Positions 8,075-16,061 of a stretch of DNA of 24,409 nt are shown in pieces. This stretch comes from Eggerthellaceae bacterium UBA3686 (GTDB lineage: Bacteria > Actinomycetota > Coriobacteriia > Coriobacteriales > Eggerthellaceae): positions 23,072-47,480 of the forward strand of contig DFIX01000005.1 in NCBI GenBank assembly GCA_002371495.1. Direction: 5' to 3'. A program made the translations under genes and the position numbers. Each line of letters begins with the position of its first letter. Positions within the stretch are counted from its first letter, which is position 1. The notes beneath the pieces were generated by a model. It saw only the letters and a program-made list of their open reading frames with translations. It had not been told where the DNA came from and did no database searches.

Positions 8075-9202
8075 ATGAAATCGATGTTTGACCCGTTGGT
8101 CGTAGGTGCGCTTACGGCCAAGAACAGCATCGTGCGGGCGGCGACTGCCGAATCGTTGGCAGACCCGTCGGGCCGGCCGACCGCGGAGCTCATCGGCAAG
8201 TACGAGGAGCTCGCTGCTGGCGGCGTGGGGACAATCATCACGGGGTATGCCTACGTGACGCAAGACGGCAAACCGTCCGAGGGGGCGCTCGGGATTATCG
8301 GCGATTCGTTCGCGGACGATTACCGCAAGCTCGTACGGGTCGTGCATGCATACGATGCGCGCATCGTGTTGCAGTTGGTCTACGGCGGTTCGAAGAGCAA
8401 GGTTGCCGCCGATGACCCTCGCGTTATCGCCCCTGCGACCGAGGCTTCGGCTAACGGAGTTCCTAATGTGAGCATACTGGGCGCGTCTGCCCTTGAGAAT
8501 CCGAAGACCCGCCTCGTTCCCACCGAGGCGACAGCCAGCGATTTGGCCAAGCTGGCGCAGGCTTTCGGCGCGGCAGCCGCACGGGCTAAGGGCTACGGTT
8601 TCGATGGCGTCGAAATTCATGCAGCGCACGGCTACCTGATCTCGCAGTTCCTGAGCCGCAGGTCCAATGCACGTGAAGACGAGTACGGCGGCTCGCTTAG
8701 GAACCGTGCGCGTTTTGCTGTGGAATGCGTGCGCGCAGCGCGTACGGCCACGGGGCGGGACTTCCCAATACTCGTGAAGGTGAACAGCTGCGATGACTAC
8801 GAGGACCCCGCTGGCGCGCAAGGCGGGTTAGGCGAAGAAGAGAGCGCGCAGGTTTGCGCGTGGCTCGTCGAGGCGGGTGCAAGCGCAATTGACGTCAGCG
8901 GAGATTGGCATGCTGTTGGTGCAAACGGTATGACGGGCGAACCGTTTTTCGCAGATTTTGGTGCGCGTTTGGCAGGGGAACTCGACGTTCCCGTCGTCGT
9001 TACGGGAGGTTGGCGCAGTGCGGATTCGATTCAAGCGCATTTGCGAGACGATGGAATTGCAGCCGTAGCTATGAGCAGGCCTTTTATCTGCGAGCCCAAT
9101 CTTGTGGCTCGTTGGCGGTCGGGGGATTTCGAGCCCAGTAAATGCACCGGTTGCGGCCATTGCGCCAAGCAGGCCGGCATACCCTGCGTCTTCAGGCAAT
9201 GA
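8075..9202 (+). CDS. Old Yellow Enzyme-family NADH:flavin oxidoreductase
   Basis: 375 aa from ATG 8075 with SD GAGAGGAG (8061-8068). The frame extends upstream into purL, but those codons have no SD. It is an FMN-binding (beta/alpha)8 barrel of the OYE family. MFDPLVVGALTAKNSIVRA (4-22) is the N-terminal strand, and VEIHAAHGYLISQFLS (179-194) carries the conserved substrate-binding His pair. VVTGGWRSADS (308-318) and AVAMSRPFICEPNLV (330-344) form the phosphate-binding end. The C-terminus has KCTGCGHCAKQAGIPC, with Cys at 357, 360, 363 and 371. This is a possible Fe-S or metal site, tighter than the spacing in 2,4-dienoyl-CoA reductase. The FAD/NADH domains of the longer family members are absent, so this is the short, one-domain form. 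It probably reduces an enone-type or other electron-poor substrate; the actual substrate is unknown. Confidence 0.9.
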   Translation: MKSMFDPLVVGALTAKNSIVRAATAESLADPSGRPTAELIGKYEELAAGGVGTIITGYAYVTQDGKPSEGALGIIGDSFADDYRKLVRVVHAYDARIVLQLVYGGSKSKVAADDPRVIAPATEASANGVPNVSILGASALENPKTRLVPTEATASDLAKLAQAFGAAAARAKGYGFDGVEIHAAHGYLISQFLSRRSNAREDEYGGSLRNRARFAVECVRAARTATGRDFPILVKVNSCDDYEDPAGAQGGLGEEESAQVCAWLVEAGASAIDVSGDWHAVGANGMTGEPFFADFGARLAGELDVPVVVTGGWRSADSIQAHLRDDGIAAVAMSRPFICEPNLVARWRSGDFEPSKCTGCGHCAKQAGIPCVFRQ

Positions 9203-9330
9203 GGCAAGCTGGTTCCAGCCAACCGCTCTGTTCAAGCGAGCGTATTCAATCTGCGACCCCTAAAGGTAATCGGTTGATGGTTCGCGATAGTCGCTGTACG
9301 CGAGTTTGCGAATCGGGTAACGGTTTTGGG

Positions 9331-9496
9331 GCGGTTTGTGCAAAATATCGCCTTAGATGGCGAGTCGACTGCGCTAGCGCACTCAATTTAGAGGGATTCC
9401 GAGACGCCGCATCCATACGAGCAGGCACGATTTCAGAGGGCGATTGCCGGAAGGCTGGAAGAATCGCCATCTTAAGCGATTTTTTGCACAAACTGC
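9331..9496. repeat. Imperfect 36-bp inverted repeat
   Basis: The arms 9331-9366 and 9461-9496 are complementary at 31 of 36 positions. Both contain GTTTGTGCAAAA and AGATGGCGA when read inward. The 94-bp centre shows no clear pairing. This looks like a MITE- or REP-type intergenic unit. Confidence 0.65.
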
Positions 9497-9582
9497 TCCG
9501 AATCTCTTACCGAGCTGCGTTCCCGCGAGAACGCTCCGTTGAACCGAAGGTGTCCAGTCGCCCGAATGCCAGAAGGCGTAGC

Positions 9583-9688
9583 GCTCCAACAGGCAGGGGC
9601 GTGACCCCGGCGATTCTGCAGGCGCTAATTTCAAAATTACATAGGTTTAGCCGAAGCCAACCCGGAGCGCGCCCCTGGCTGCAGGAGC
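9583..9688. repeat. Hairpin element, copy C of the GCGATTCTGCAG-core family
   Basis: CAGGGGCGTG (9594-9603) pairs with CGCGCCCCTG (9668-9677), including one G-U, and GCTCC (9583-9587) pairs with GGAGC (9684-9688) outside it. The core GCGATTCTGCAG is at 9610-9621, and CGAAGCCAA lies near 9652-9660. Core sequence and spacing match copies A and B; the stem sequence does not. Confidence 0.7.
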
Positions 9689-9742
9689 ACGGTGGGATAG
9701 CTTCGCGTGGCAATCGGTTACCCCTAAGGGTAATCGGTCGCG

Positions 9743-10285
9743 CTACTTTTGGGGTGCTTCCGCTTGAGCTTCGTTGCCTAGGTGGGCTTGGGCGATTTCG
9801 GCTATGCGGCGGTCGCATTCGGTACGGAAGGCTTCGAATCGGCTGGTTAGGCCCATAGCCGTTGCGATTTGCTCGGCATCCGTCATGAGTTCCTCGACAC
9901 TGTAGATTTTGCCCGATTCGATGAGGCGCAGGATCGCGTCCTGCAAAAAGCGCATCCTGACCTCGTTCTCGTGCGGACCGAGCTTCCAGGTGCGGTAGCC
10001 CTCGATCAGCGCTTTATCGTTGCCATCCTCATCGAAACGGTCGAGGATGGGCTCATAGGTCGCGTCATCGGCGTAGCGCGCTTCGTTCTGCTCCTGCTCG
10101 CTGTAGGCTTGGCGAATTTGCGGGGAAATGCGCCATACGTAGAAGATTGCGAAAAGGACGAGGCCGCCGAGCAGGAACAGCGGCTGGTGTAGCAGCGACG
10201 CGGCGGTCGCGGTGACGGCGCCGACCATCAGCGCGGCGGCAATCGCCTCGCGCACAGGTTGCGGTGTGTTGTCGAGTCTGCCCAT
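9743..10285 (-). CDS. Small two-TM protein of unknown function
   Basis: 180 aa from ATG, with a strong SD (GGAAGGGAG) just upstream on the minus strand. Two hydrophobic helices (about 13-29 and 33-51) form an N-terminal membrane hairpin. A charged, helix-rich cytoplasmic domain follows, roughly 55-180, with no recognisable motif. It ends in an Ala/Glu/Gln-rich tail. I do not recognise the family. The upstream gene on the same strand ends 220 bp away behind its own terminator, so this gene is probably separately transcribed. The good SD and normal codon usage support it as real. Confidence 0.7.
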   Translation of the reverse strand: MGRLDNTPQPVREAIAAALMVGAVTATAASLLHQPLFLLGGLVLFAIFYVWRISPQIRQAYSEQEQNEARYADDATYEPILDRFDEDGNDKALIEGYRTWKLGPHENEVRMRFLQDAILRLIESGKIYSVEELMTDAEQIATAMGLTSRFEAFRTECDRRIAEIAQAHLGNEAQAEAPQK

Positions 10286-10476
10286 GACGGCTCCCTTCCG
10301 GCGTCATCGCCAATCTTTGCGTCCATTCTAAATGAATTCGAACGCGCGGGGTAAACGAAGGCCAAGTTTGAAATGCGAAAAGGCGACTGACATATCGGGG
10401 GCACTTCCTTTTTGGCTGTTACAACCGCAAATCTCATACACGGCATCACCTGCTCTGGGCAGAAGATGCCTGGTGA

Positions 10477-10497
10477 TAAAAAGGGGAGTCTCCCCAA
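10477..10497 (-). terminator. Intrinsic terminator after the spermidine-synthase-like gene
   Basis: Read on the minus strand, a GGGGA/TCCCC stem with a 3-nt loop (10483-10495) is followed by TTTTT (10482-10478). It starts about 10 bp after the stop codon. Confidence 0.75.
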
Positions 10498-10507
10498 TTT
10501 GTCAGCA

Positions 10508-11407
10508 TTATGCCTTGCGGGCGATGACGATGACGTTATCCTCGTCTTGAAGGTCGTCGGTGGCGCAGGGGATGACGTGGACGTCGTCGAAGACCGAGCG
10601 CAAGAGGGCAACCTGCTCGTGTAGAAACGTCGAGCGCGGACCCTCCAGGGCCGACACGATGTTGGTCAGGTACAGACCGCCCGGCACCAGACGCGCACGG
10701 ACGGCCTGGGCGAATTCGCGCGTGGTCAGGTGGGCGGGCGGCGTCCCCGCATCGAACGTGTCGTTGACGATGGCATCGTAGAGCACGGGAAGTCGCTGCC
10801 AAGCACCTTTCGCGTTCTGCTCTCGGTCCGTGCGGACCGCAAAGGCGTCCTGCGCCGGGTCGTTCCCGCCGTCGGCGGGTGCCGTGCCATCCCGTTTTAG
10901 GAACGCCAACGCGTCGTCGCAGATGAGGTTTAGTCGGCCGGTCGATTCGGCTTCGTATTCCTCGATGAGCCGATCCAAATAGAAATAGCGGCGCGCGATG
11001 GTGGTGATGGCGGGGTCGATCTCGACGGCGTCGACGATGACGCCCGGGTGGTTGGCGATCAAATGCTCGGGGTAGTCATATCCTCCGCACCCGAGTACAC
11101 AGATGCGCCGAACGGCGGGAAGCTCGTCGAAGAGGGCGTCGTAGCGTTTCAGGTACTCAAATACGAGTTCGGTGTAGCGTTCGTCGAGGTAGGTGCCCGA
11201 CTGCACGATGCCGCCAACCTCGAGCAGCCGCACGGGCTCGCCTTTGTCGTCTTCGACCTGATACACGCGGGCTTTGCCGAACATGGTGTCGAAGTGCAGG
11301 TACGTGCCCCAATCGCGCAAGCGCCATGCGAAGACGCCAAACGCAGCCGCGCAGGCGAACAGAGCCGCAGCGCAGACAATGTGCTTTCTTTTGCCGTTCG
11401 TTTCCAT
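10508..11407 (-). CDS. Membrane-anchored spermidine-synthase-like methyltransferase-fold protein
   Basis: 299 aa. An N-terminal membrane anchor (about 9-27) is followed by a Rossmann methyltransferase-fold domain. That domain has VLGCGGYDYPEHL (104-116) at the nucleotide-binding loop and VDAVEIDP (125-132) with the acidic residue that contacts the nucleoside. Near 215, YDAIVNDTFDAGTPP takes the position where spermidine synthases have YDVIIxDSTDP. The GGGDG loop of true spermidine synthases is changed to GCGGY, so polyamine synthesis is not safe to claim. It belongs with the 'fused or orphan SpeE-like' proteins of unknown substrate. The SD is weak (AGG four bases from ATG). The CDF transporter gene lies 118 bp upstream on the same strand, so co-transcription is possible. 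Confidence 0.75.
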   Translation of the reverse strand: METNGKRKHIVCAAALFACAAAFGVFAWRLRDWGTYLHFDTMFGKARVYQVEDDKGEPVRLLEVGGIVQSGTYLDERYTELVFEYLKRYDALFDELPAVRRICVLGCGGYDYPEHLIANHPGVIVDAVEIDPAITTIARRYFYLDRLIEEYEAESTGRLNLICDDALAFLKRDGTAPADGGNDPAQDAFAVRTDREQNAKGAWQRLPVLYDAIVNDTFDAGTPPAHLTTREFAQAVRARLVPGGLYLTNIVSALEGPRSTFLHEQVALLRSVFDDVHVIPCATDDLQDEDNVIVIARKA

Positions 11408-11525
11408 ACGCCTATGATACCAGGCGCCTGCTTCCGTGTCGGTCCCGCCGTTTGACGGGCGGGGCCGCCGTCCGACCGGCCCATCAGGCTGGTCGCATCA
11501 CCCGGCGAGTTCGGTTGAGGCTGTT

Positions 11526-12476
11526 TTATGCGGGATTCACGTGTACGGTGACGTGCTTGACTTCTGGGCAGGCTTGCTCGATGCGCCCGTGCACTTCTTC
11601 GGCTCTCTCGTGCGCCTCAGCGAGCGAGAGCGAGCCGTCCATGGCCACTTCGACGTCTGCGTAGAACTGGCTACCGAAGCGCCTCGTCAGAATCGAGTCT
11701 ATGTGGTCAACTCCCTCGCAGGCGCTCGCCTGGCGGGCAATTTCGGCGTCGAGCTCGGCTCCGCCCGATTCGTCCACGAGCTTGCCGACGGCCTCGCGTC
11801 CGACATCCCAAGCAACTTTGAGGATGAACAGGCAGATGACAATCGAGGCGAGCGAGTCACCGAGCGGGAAGCCCATTAGGGCGGCGCCGACGCCCGCGAG
11901 CGCTGCGACCGACGAGAGCGCATCGGTCCTGTGGTGCCAGGCATCGGCCATGAACACGTCGGAATTGATGAGACGAGCGCCATGGCGCGTGTACCAGAAC
12001 ATGGCTTCCTTGACCACGATGGAAACAGCAGCGGCAACGAGCGCCAAAATGCCAGGCGTCTCGCCGCTTGGCCCGCTTAGCGCCGATTGCACGCCGGCAT
12101 AGCCGATGCCGATTCCCACGCCTGCGAGGATGAGGGCGAGCACCGCCGAGGCGAGCTGCTCGAATCGTTCGTGCCCGTACGGATGGTTATCGTCGGCTTC
12201 GCGTCGGGCGATCCGATCGCCGGCGTAGGCTACAGCGGTGGCGAGCACGTCGGAAGCCGAATGGACGGCATCCGAGACGAGCGCCATCGAGTTGCCCAGA
12301 AGGCCGGCGACGAGCTTGAATACCGCGAGCAGCACGTTTCCGCCGACGCCGACCGCGCTTAGGCGGGCGACGGTTCGATTGCGGGAGTCCTGGTCGGTAC
12401 CGTTGCCTGACGTGGTTCGGGGTTCAACGGTTCGGGCGATGTCGTGCGGCTGATGCGGTGTTTCGATCGTATTCAT
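11526..12476 (-). CDS. Cation diffusion facilitator family transporter
   Basis: 316 aa, probably a proton-coupled exporter of Zn, Fe, Mn or similar divalent metals in the cytoplasmic membrane. After a hydrophilic N-terminus (1-35), six membrane helices span about 38-225. The two family metal-site motifs are present: DAVHSASD (His72 and Asp76, helix 2) and DAWHHRTD (His181 and Asp185, helix 5). NHPYGHERFE (98-106) is the conserved loop between helices 2 and 3. The C-terminal 80 residues form the cytoplasmic dimerisation domain (DHIDSILTRRFG, YADVEVAMDG, HERAEEVH). No clear SD precedes the ATG on the minus strand, so a start slightly downstream is possible. The substrate cannot be fixed from these motifs. 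Confidence 0.92.
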   Translation of the reverse strand: MNTIETPHQPHDIARTVEPRTTSGNGTDQDSRNRTVARLSAVGVGGNVLLAVFKLVAGLLGNSMALVSDAVHSASDVLATAVAYAGDRIARREADDNHPYGHERFEQLASAVLALILAGVGIGIGYAGVQSALSGPSGETPGILALVAAAVSIVVKEAMFWYTRHGARLINSDVFMADAWHHRTDALSSVAALAGVGAALMGFPLGDSLASIVICLFILKVAWDVGREAVGKLVDESGGAELDAEIARQASACEGVDHIDSILTRRFGSQFYADVEVAMDGSLSLAEAHERAEEVHGRIEQACPEVKHVTVHVNPA

Positions 12477-12625
12477 GCAAAGGAGCGTAACACGTGCCGA
12501 GCTGGTTAGTCATCTGCAACATCATGTACGAAAAAAGCAGCTTCACAGACTGTTCATGAGATAGTAGAGTCTAACTCGAACCGCACATGCATAGCTAGTA
12601 CGAACTTCGCTAAGCCGAAGCGGCT

Positions 12626-12653
12626 AACGGGGCGCATGGGCGAACGCCCCGTT
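12626..12653 (-). terminator. Candidate terminator downstream of the DUF1015 gene
   Basis: A 9-bp stem (12626-12634 with 12645-12653, AACGGGGCG) closes a 10-nt loop 32 bp past the stop. On the minus strand a second small hairpin (AGCCGCTTCGGCT) follows instead of a T tract, so it may work poorly or be Rho-assisted. Confidence 0.4.
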
Positions 12654-12684
12654 CCCGATGCTCCAATGTTCAGTCGTTCGCGCG

Positions 12685-13977
12685 CTAAATCTTGTGGATG
12701 AACAATCCGCTGCGCAGCTTGGGCTCGAACCAGGTTGATTTCGGGGGCATGAGCAGGCCAGCGTCGGCGACGGCGAACAGCTCGTCGATGCCCGTGGGCG
12801 ACAGCGCGAAGGCGGCCGCGCAGTCTTCGGAGCAGCGGCGCTCGAGCTCGGCGAGGCCGCGGATACCGCCGACGAAGTCGATGCGCGGCGAGCGGCGCGG
12901 GTCGGCGATCCCGAGCACAGGTTGGAACAGCTGACGCTGCAGCATTGACACCTCAAGGCCTTCTTTCACGTCGTCGGGCATGTTCTGCGGCTTTACGTGG
13001 CAGCGGTACCAACGACCGTCGAGGAACGTGCAGAATTCGCCCAACGCATGCGGTTTCAGGAACTCCTCTGCCGCCTGCGGGTCGTCAGCGCCCAAAATCG
13101 AGAACGGCTCGCAGCCGAACTGCGGCGCTACGATTTTCTCGACGTCGAAGCGGCGTCGCAGCTCTTCGAGGAACTGCTCGGAAGTCAGGCCGTTCAGGTC
13201 CTTCACGACCCGCTCGTAAGGCCAGATTTTGAGCTCGGTGTCTGCGAAGAGCACTGCTAGGAAGAAATCGGATTCTTCGGTTGGCTCCTGCGAGCCGCGG
13301 GCGACGCGGCGTGCCTTGGCGACTTCGGACGCGGCCGCTACGCGATGGTGCCCGTCTGCGATGTAGACGCGTCCGAGCGAGTCGAGGAGCTGGCATGCGG
13401 GCTCGACGTCGGCATCGTCGATTACGAAGCCACGGTGGCGCACGCCATCGTCGGCCGTGAAGTCGAAGAGCGGATCTGTGCCCTTGGCCCGCTCGTAGAT
13501 GGCGGCCAGCTCTGCGTCGTAGTGGTAGGCCAAAAAGATGGGCCCGGTTTGTGCCGCGCATCCGCGGACATGGTTGATGCGGTCGACCTCCTTGTCGACG
13601 CGGGTCGATTCGTGTTCTTTGACGATGCCGTTCAGGTAGTCGTCGATGGCGACGCAGCCGACCAGGCCGTTCTGCACGCGACCGTCCATGGTCAGCTCGT
13701 ACAGGTACAGGTGCGCGTCCTCGTCGGCCTTGAGCGAACCGAACGTCTGCATCGCGTCGAGCAATGCGCCTGCTTTCAAATAGACTTTCAGGTCGAAGGG
13801 GTCCGTCCCCTCGGGAAAATTGACTACCGGCTCGTCTATCGACAAGAACGAGAGCGGGTTTTCTGCCACTATCTCGCGCGCTTCTGCCGTGCTCTGCACG
13901 TCGTAGGGGAGCGCCGCGATGGTGCCAGCCAGTTCGGTTTTGGGTCGTACTGCCTTGAAAGGCTTAATCGTTGCCAT
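12685..13977 (-). CDS. DUF1015 family protein
   Basis: 430 aa from ATG with GGAGA eight bases upstream. Family hallmarks are present: IKPFKAVRP (4-12), AALPYDV (21-27), FLSIDEP (44-50), KEHESTR (120-126) and YIADGHHRVAAA (205-216). The Asp-Gly-His-His-Arg loop is the most conserved part of the family and resembles the ParB/sulfiredoxin-like nucleotide-binding signature. The family is full length, soluble and cytoplasmic. Its role is not established. In many anaerobes it neighbours serine-biosynthesis genes, but none is seen here. A TGAGTCAC...GTGACTCA dyad (13992-14022) lies 15 bp upstream of the start and could be an operator for this gene, for the divergent nhaA, or for both. Confidence 0.9.
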   Translation of the reverse strand: MATIKPFKAVRPKTELAGTIAALPYDVQSTAEAREIVAENPLSFLSIDEPVVNFPEGTDPFDLKVYLKAGALLDAMQTFGSLKADEDAHLYLYELTMDGRVQNGLVGCVAIDDYLNGIVKEHESTRVDKEVDRINHVRGCAAQTGPIFLAYHYDAELAAIYERAKGTDPLFDFTADDGVRHRGFVIDDADVEPACQLLDSLGRVYIADGHHRVAAASEVAKARRVARGSQEPTEESDFFLAVLFADTELKIWPYERVVKDLNGLTSEQFLEELRRRFDVEKIVAPQFGCEPFSILGADDPQAAEEFLKPHALGEFCTFLDGRWYRCHVKPQNMPDDVKEGLEVSMLQRQLFQPVLGIADPRRSPRIDFVGGIRGLAELERRCSEDCAAAFALSPTGIDELFAVADAGLLMPPKSTWFEPKLRSGLFIHKI

Positions 13978-13991
13978 GCTTTCTCCAATCT

Positions 13992-14022
13992 ATGAGTCAC
14001 GTTATCAGGTACGGTGACTCAT
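13992..14022. promoter_or_regulatory. ATGAGTCA...TGACTCAT dyad, unit 1, between DUF1015 and nhaA
   Basis: ATGAGTCAC (13992-14000) pairs with GTGACTCAT (14014-14022). The centre contains TCAGGTA, shared with units at 18274 and 22506. No T tract follows on either strand, so an operator or repeat is more likely than a terminator. Confidence 0.6.
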
Positions 14023-14131
14023 CACTGCAATCTTACAACCGTTAGCACAACTTAATGACAGGTTTGCTCTGTTATCACAAAGAAGTAATGCGATAATTGA
14101 ACGGTTGTTTTCCGAACGAGGGGCGATGATC

Positions 14132-15853
14132 ATGTCTGAGCGTGGCGTTGAGGTATTCGAAAAGGATGCGGCCGAGGTTTCGGCGGAGGGGTTCGAGATC
14201 CTGTACGGCAAAGAGGCTTTGGAAAACGTGCAGGACTCTGGTGACGAGGTCGACGAGGAGGAGCTCAAGGCGCGGATTCGCGAGGAGTCGGCGAGCGTCT
14301 ATACTGAGGAATCGCGAAAGCACCAGCTGCGCTTCAGCAAGCTCATCCAGTTGGGCTACTCGTCCACCAAGGCTGCAGCCCTTATGCTTGCCGCCGCTAT
14401 CATTGCTTTGATCGTAGCCAATTCCGGTGCATATGAGCCGTTCGTCGAATTCATCGAGACCGAAGTCGGCTTCATCTTCGGCAAAACGCATGTGGCCATG
14501 TCGCTTGCGGAGGTCATCAACGACATCCTGATGGCCATATTCTTCCTGCTCGTGGGCTTGGAAATCAAATACGAGATGACGGCAGGCGAGCTGACCAACA
14601 TACGCCAGGCGCTTCTTCCGATCATCGCCGCATGTGGCGGCGTGCTGGCGCCCATCGTCATCTACACGATCTTCAACTTGGGCAGTCCCGACAGCGGGCA
14701 TGGCTGGGGCGTCCCGACTGCAACCGACATCGCGTTTGCGCTGGGTATCCTGGCGCTTCTGGGTAACCGCGTGCCCAATGGCGTGCGTGTGTTCCTCTCG
14801 ACTCTGGCCGTTGCGGATGACATTATCGCTATCATCATCATCGCGGTGTTCTATGGGCAGACGCCTTCGCTCGTGTGGCTTGCTGCCGCAGCGGCTGTCA
14901 TGGTGGTGCTCTTCATCATGAATCGCTTGCACATCTACGCGCTTATACCGTATTTGCTGGTAGGCGTTGTGCTTTGGTACTGCGTGTTCATGTCGGGCGT
15001 GCATTCCACAATCGCCGGCGTGCTTCTGGCCTTCACGATTCCGTCCGGCTCGCGCGTCAACCTGCGCAGCTTCATCAACTGGTCGGGCACGGCTGTGTCC
15101 AAGGTCAAGGAAACCTACCAACCCGAGGTGCCCATTTCGTCGCAAGGCAGCTACCTCGAGATGGTCAGCCAGATTTCGCGTGTGGCGCGCCAAACCGTGC
15201 CTCCCGCGACCCGTTTGGAGCGCAAGCTCTACCCATGGGTGTATTTCGGCATCCTGCCGCTGTTCGCGCTGACCAACGCCGATGTCTCGTTCATCGGCGG
15301 CGACTTGGGCGCCATGGTCACGAGCCCGGTGTTCTTCGGCGTGTTCTTCGGTCTGCTTCTGGGCAAGCCCATCGGCATCATGTTGTTCAGCTTCATCGTC
15401 ATCAAGACCAAGCTGGCCTCGCTCCCCGAGAACGTCAACTGGATTCACATGCTGGGTTCGGCGATCCTGGGCGGCGTCGGTTTCACTATGGCCATCTTCG
15501 TGGCCAACTTGGCATTCCCGGCACATCCCGAGCTCATCACCAACGCCAAGGTCGCCATTCTCTCGGCGTCGACTCTTGCGGGCATTATCGGCTTCACGTT
15601 CCTGTTCCTGCAGGCCAAGGCTGCCCATGCCAAGGGTGTGGCGTATCTGACCACCACGGCTCCGTCGGCTACGCGTCAGACGGCTGGCACCGAGGCCGCC
15701 AACATGTCGCGTGACCTGCTCGACCATATTGAGAGCCCGCTCGTGCTGAGCGAGATCGAGGCTGCGCAGAGCGAAAGCGATAAACCCGCGACGGAGGTCG
15801 TCGTCGAGTTGGGTGCCGATTACGAACGCTCCGATAGCGAAAGCGGCAAGTAG
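14132..15853 (+). CDS. nhaA: Na+/H+ antiporter NhaA with extended N- and C-terminal tails
   Basis: 573 aa from ATG 14132; GAGGGG (14118-14123) is spaced 8 nt from it, better than the upstream ATG 14126 or TTG 14105. It exchanges cytoplasmic Na+ or Li+ for external H+ across the inner membrane. The membrane core runs about 78-520. TDIAFALG (198-205) contains Asp199, equivalent to E. coli Asp133. LAVADDIIAI (225-234) carries Asp229 and Asp230, equivalent to the ion-binding Asp163 and Asp164. The length exceeds the usual roughly 390 residues because of an acidic, helical N-terminal extension (1-75) and a 60-residue Glu/Ser-rich C-terminal tail. A small dyad, ACAACCGTT (14035-14043) with AACGGTTGT (14100-14108), brackets the leader. 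A clear terminator follows. Confidence 0.95.
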   Translation: MSERGVEVFEKDAAEVSAEGFEILYGKEALENVQDSGDEVDEEELKARIREESASVYTEESRKHQLRFSKLIQLGYSSTKAAALMLAAAIIALIVANSGAYEPFVEFIETEVGFIFGKTHVAMSLAEVINDILMAIFFLLVGLEIKYEMTAGELTNIRQALLPIIAACGGVLAPIVIYTIFNLGSPDSGHGWGVPTATDIAFALGILALLGNRVPNGVRVFLSTLAVADDIIAIIIIAVFYGQTPSLVWLAAAAAVMVVLFIMNRLHIYALIPYLLVGVVLWYCVFMSGVHSTIAGVLLAFTIPSGSRVNLRSFINWSGTAVSKVKETYQPEVPISSQGSYLEMVSQISRVARQTVPPATRLERKLYPWVYFGILPLFALTNADVSFIGGDLGAMVTSPVFFGVFFGLLLGKPIGIMLFSFIVIKTKLASLPENVNWIHMLGSAILGGVGFTMAIFVANLAFPAHPELITNAKVAILSASTLAGIIGFTFLFLQAKAAHAKGVAYLTTTAPSATRQTAGTEAANMSRDLLDHIESPLVLSEIEAAQSESDKPATEVVVELGADYERSDSESGK

Positions 15854-15881
15854 TCAAGCTAGCTTCGCACAAAACCAAAAT

Positions 15882-15918
15882 AAGGCGGGTCGCAGAATCA
15901 TCTGCGACCCGCCTTTTT
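15882..15918 (+). terminator. Strong intrinsic terminator of nhaA
   Basis: A perfect 15-bp stem (15882-15896 with 15901-15915, AAGGCGGGTCGCAGA) closes an ATCA loop and runs into TTTTT (15914-15918). Confidence 0.92.
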
Positions 15919-15983
15919 AGTATCAATTGATATTATTACGGTCATCTATGAATCGTAATAAGCAATCATTATCAAATGATTGC

Positions 15984-16038
15984 TTGAGCATATATCATGT
16001 AATAGCTATAATCGAGTACTGGTGTATAACCATTATAG
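15984..16038 (+). promoter_or_regulatory. Promoter with overlapping dyads upstream of the rhodanese lipoprotein
   Basis: TTGAGC (15984-15989) and TATAAT (16007-16012) are separated by 17 nt. CTATAAT (16006-16012) is repeated inverted as ATTATAG (16032-16038), placing a dyad across the -10 and the predicted start near 16019. Upstream, AAGCAATCAT (15960-15969) pairs with ATGATTGCTT (15976-15985), and TTATTACG (15933-15940) pairs with CGTAATAA (15954-15961). The stretch is strikingly AT-rich for this genome. Confidence 0.65.
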
Positions 16039-16061
16039 TCGTATGACAAAGGAGGATGGGA

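Larger units (their letters stand above)
9256..9739. repeat. Gene-free block bounded by a 20-bp direct repeat
   Basis: ACCCCTAAAGGTAATCGGTT (9256-9275) recurs with 2 mismatches at 9720-9739, in the same orientation. The 440 bp between hold an imperfect inverted repeat and a hairpin element (listed separately). No convincing gene lies in 9203-9742. The open frames there cross palindromic DNA and the inverted arms yield the same peptide on both strands. Confidence 0.6.

Noticed and set aside
9142..9858. 238-codon plus-strand open frame and smaller minus-strand frames over the same block
   Set aside because: The frame runs out of the OYE gene into palindromic DNA. The two inverted arms give the same FGAVCAKxRLRWR peptide on opposite strands, showing it is repeat-derived and not a gene.
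12556..12585. Possible tRNA T-arm (GGTTCGAGTTAG on the minus strand)
   Set aside because: No acceptor stem, anticodon arm or 3' partner could be formed around it.
14075..15727. 550-codon minus-strand open frame
   Set aside because: Antisense shadow of nhaA; its peptide is rich in Arg, His and Asp with no motif.
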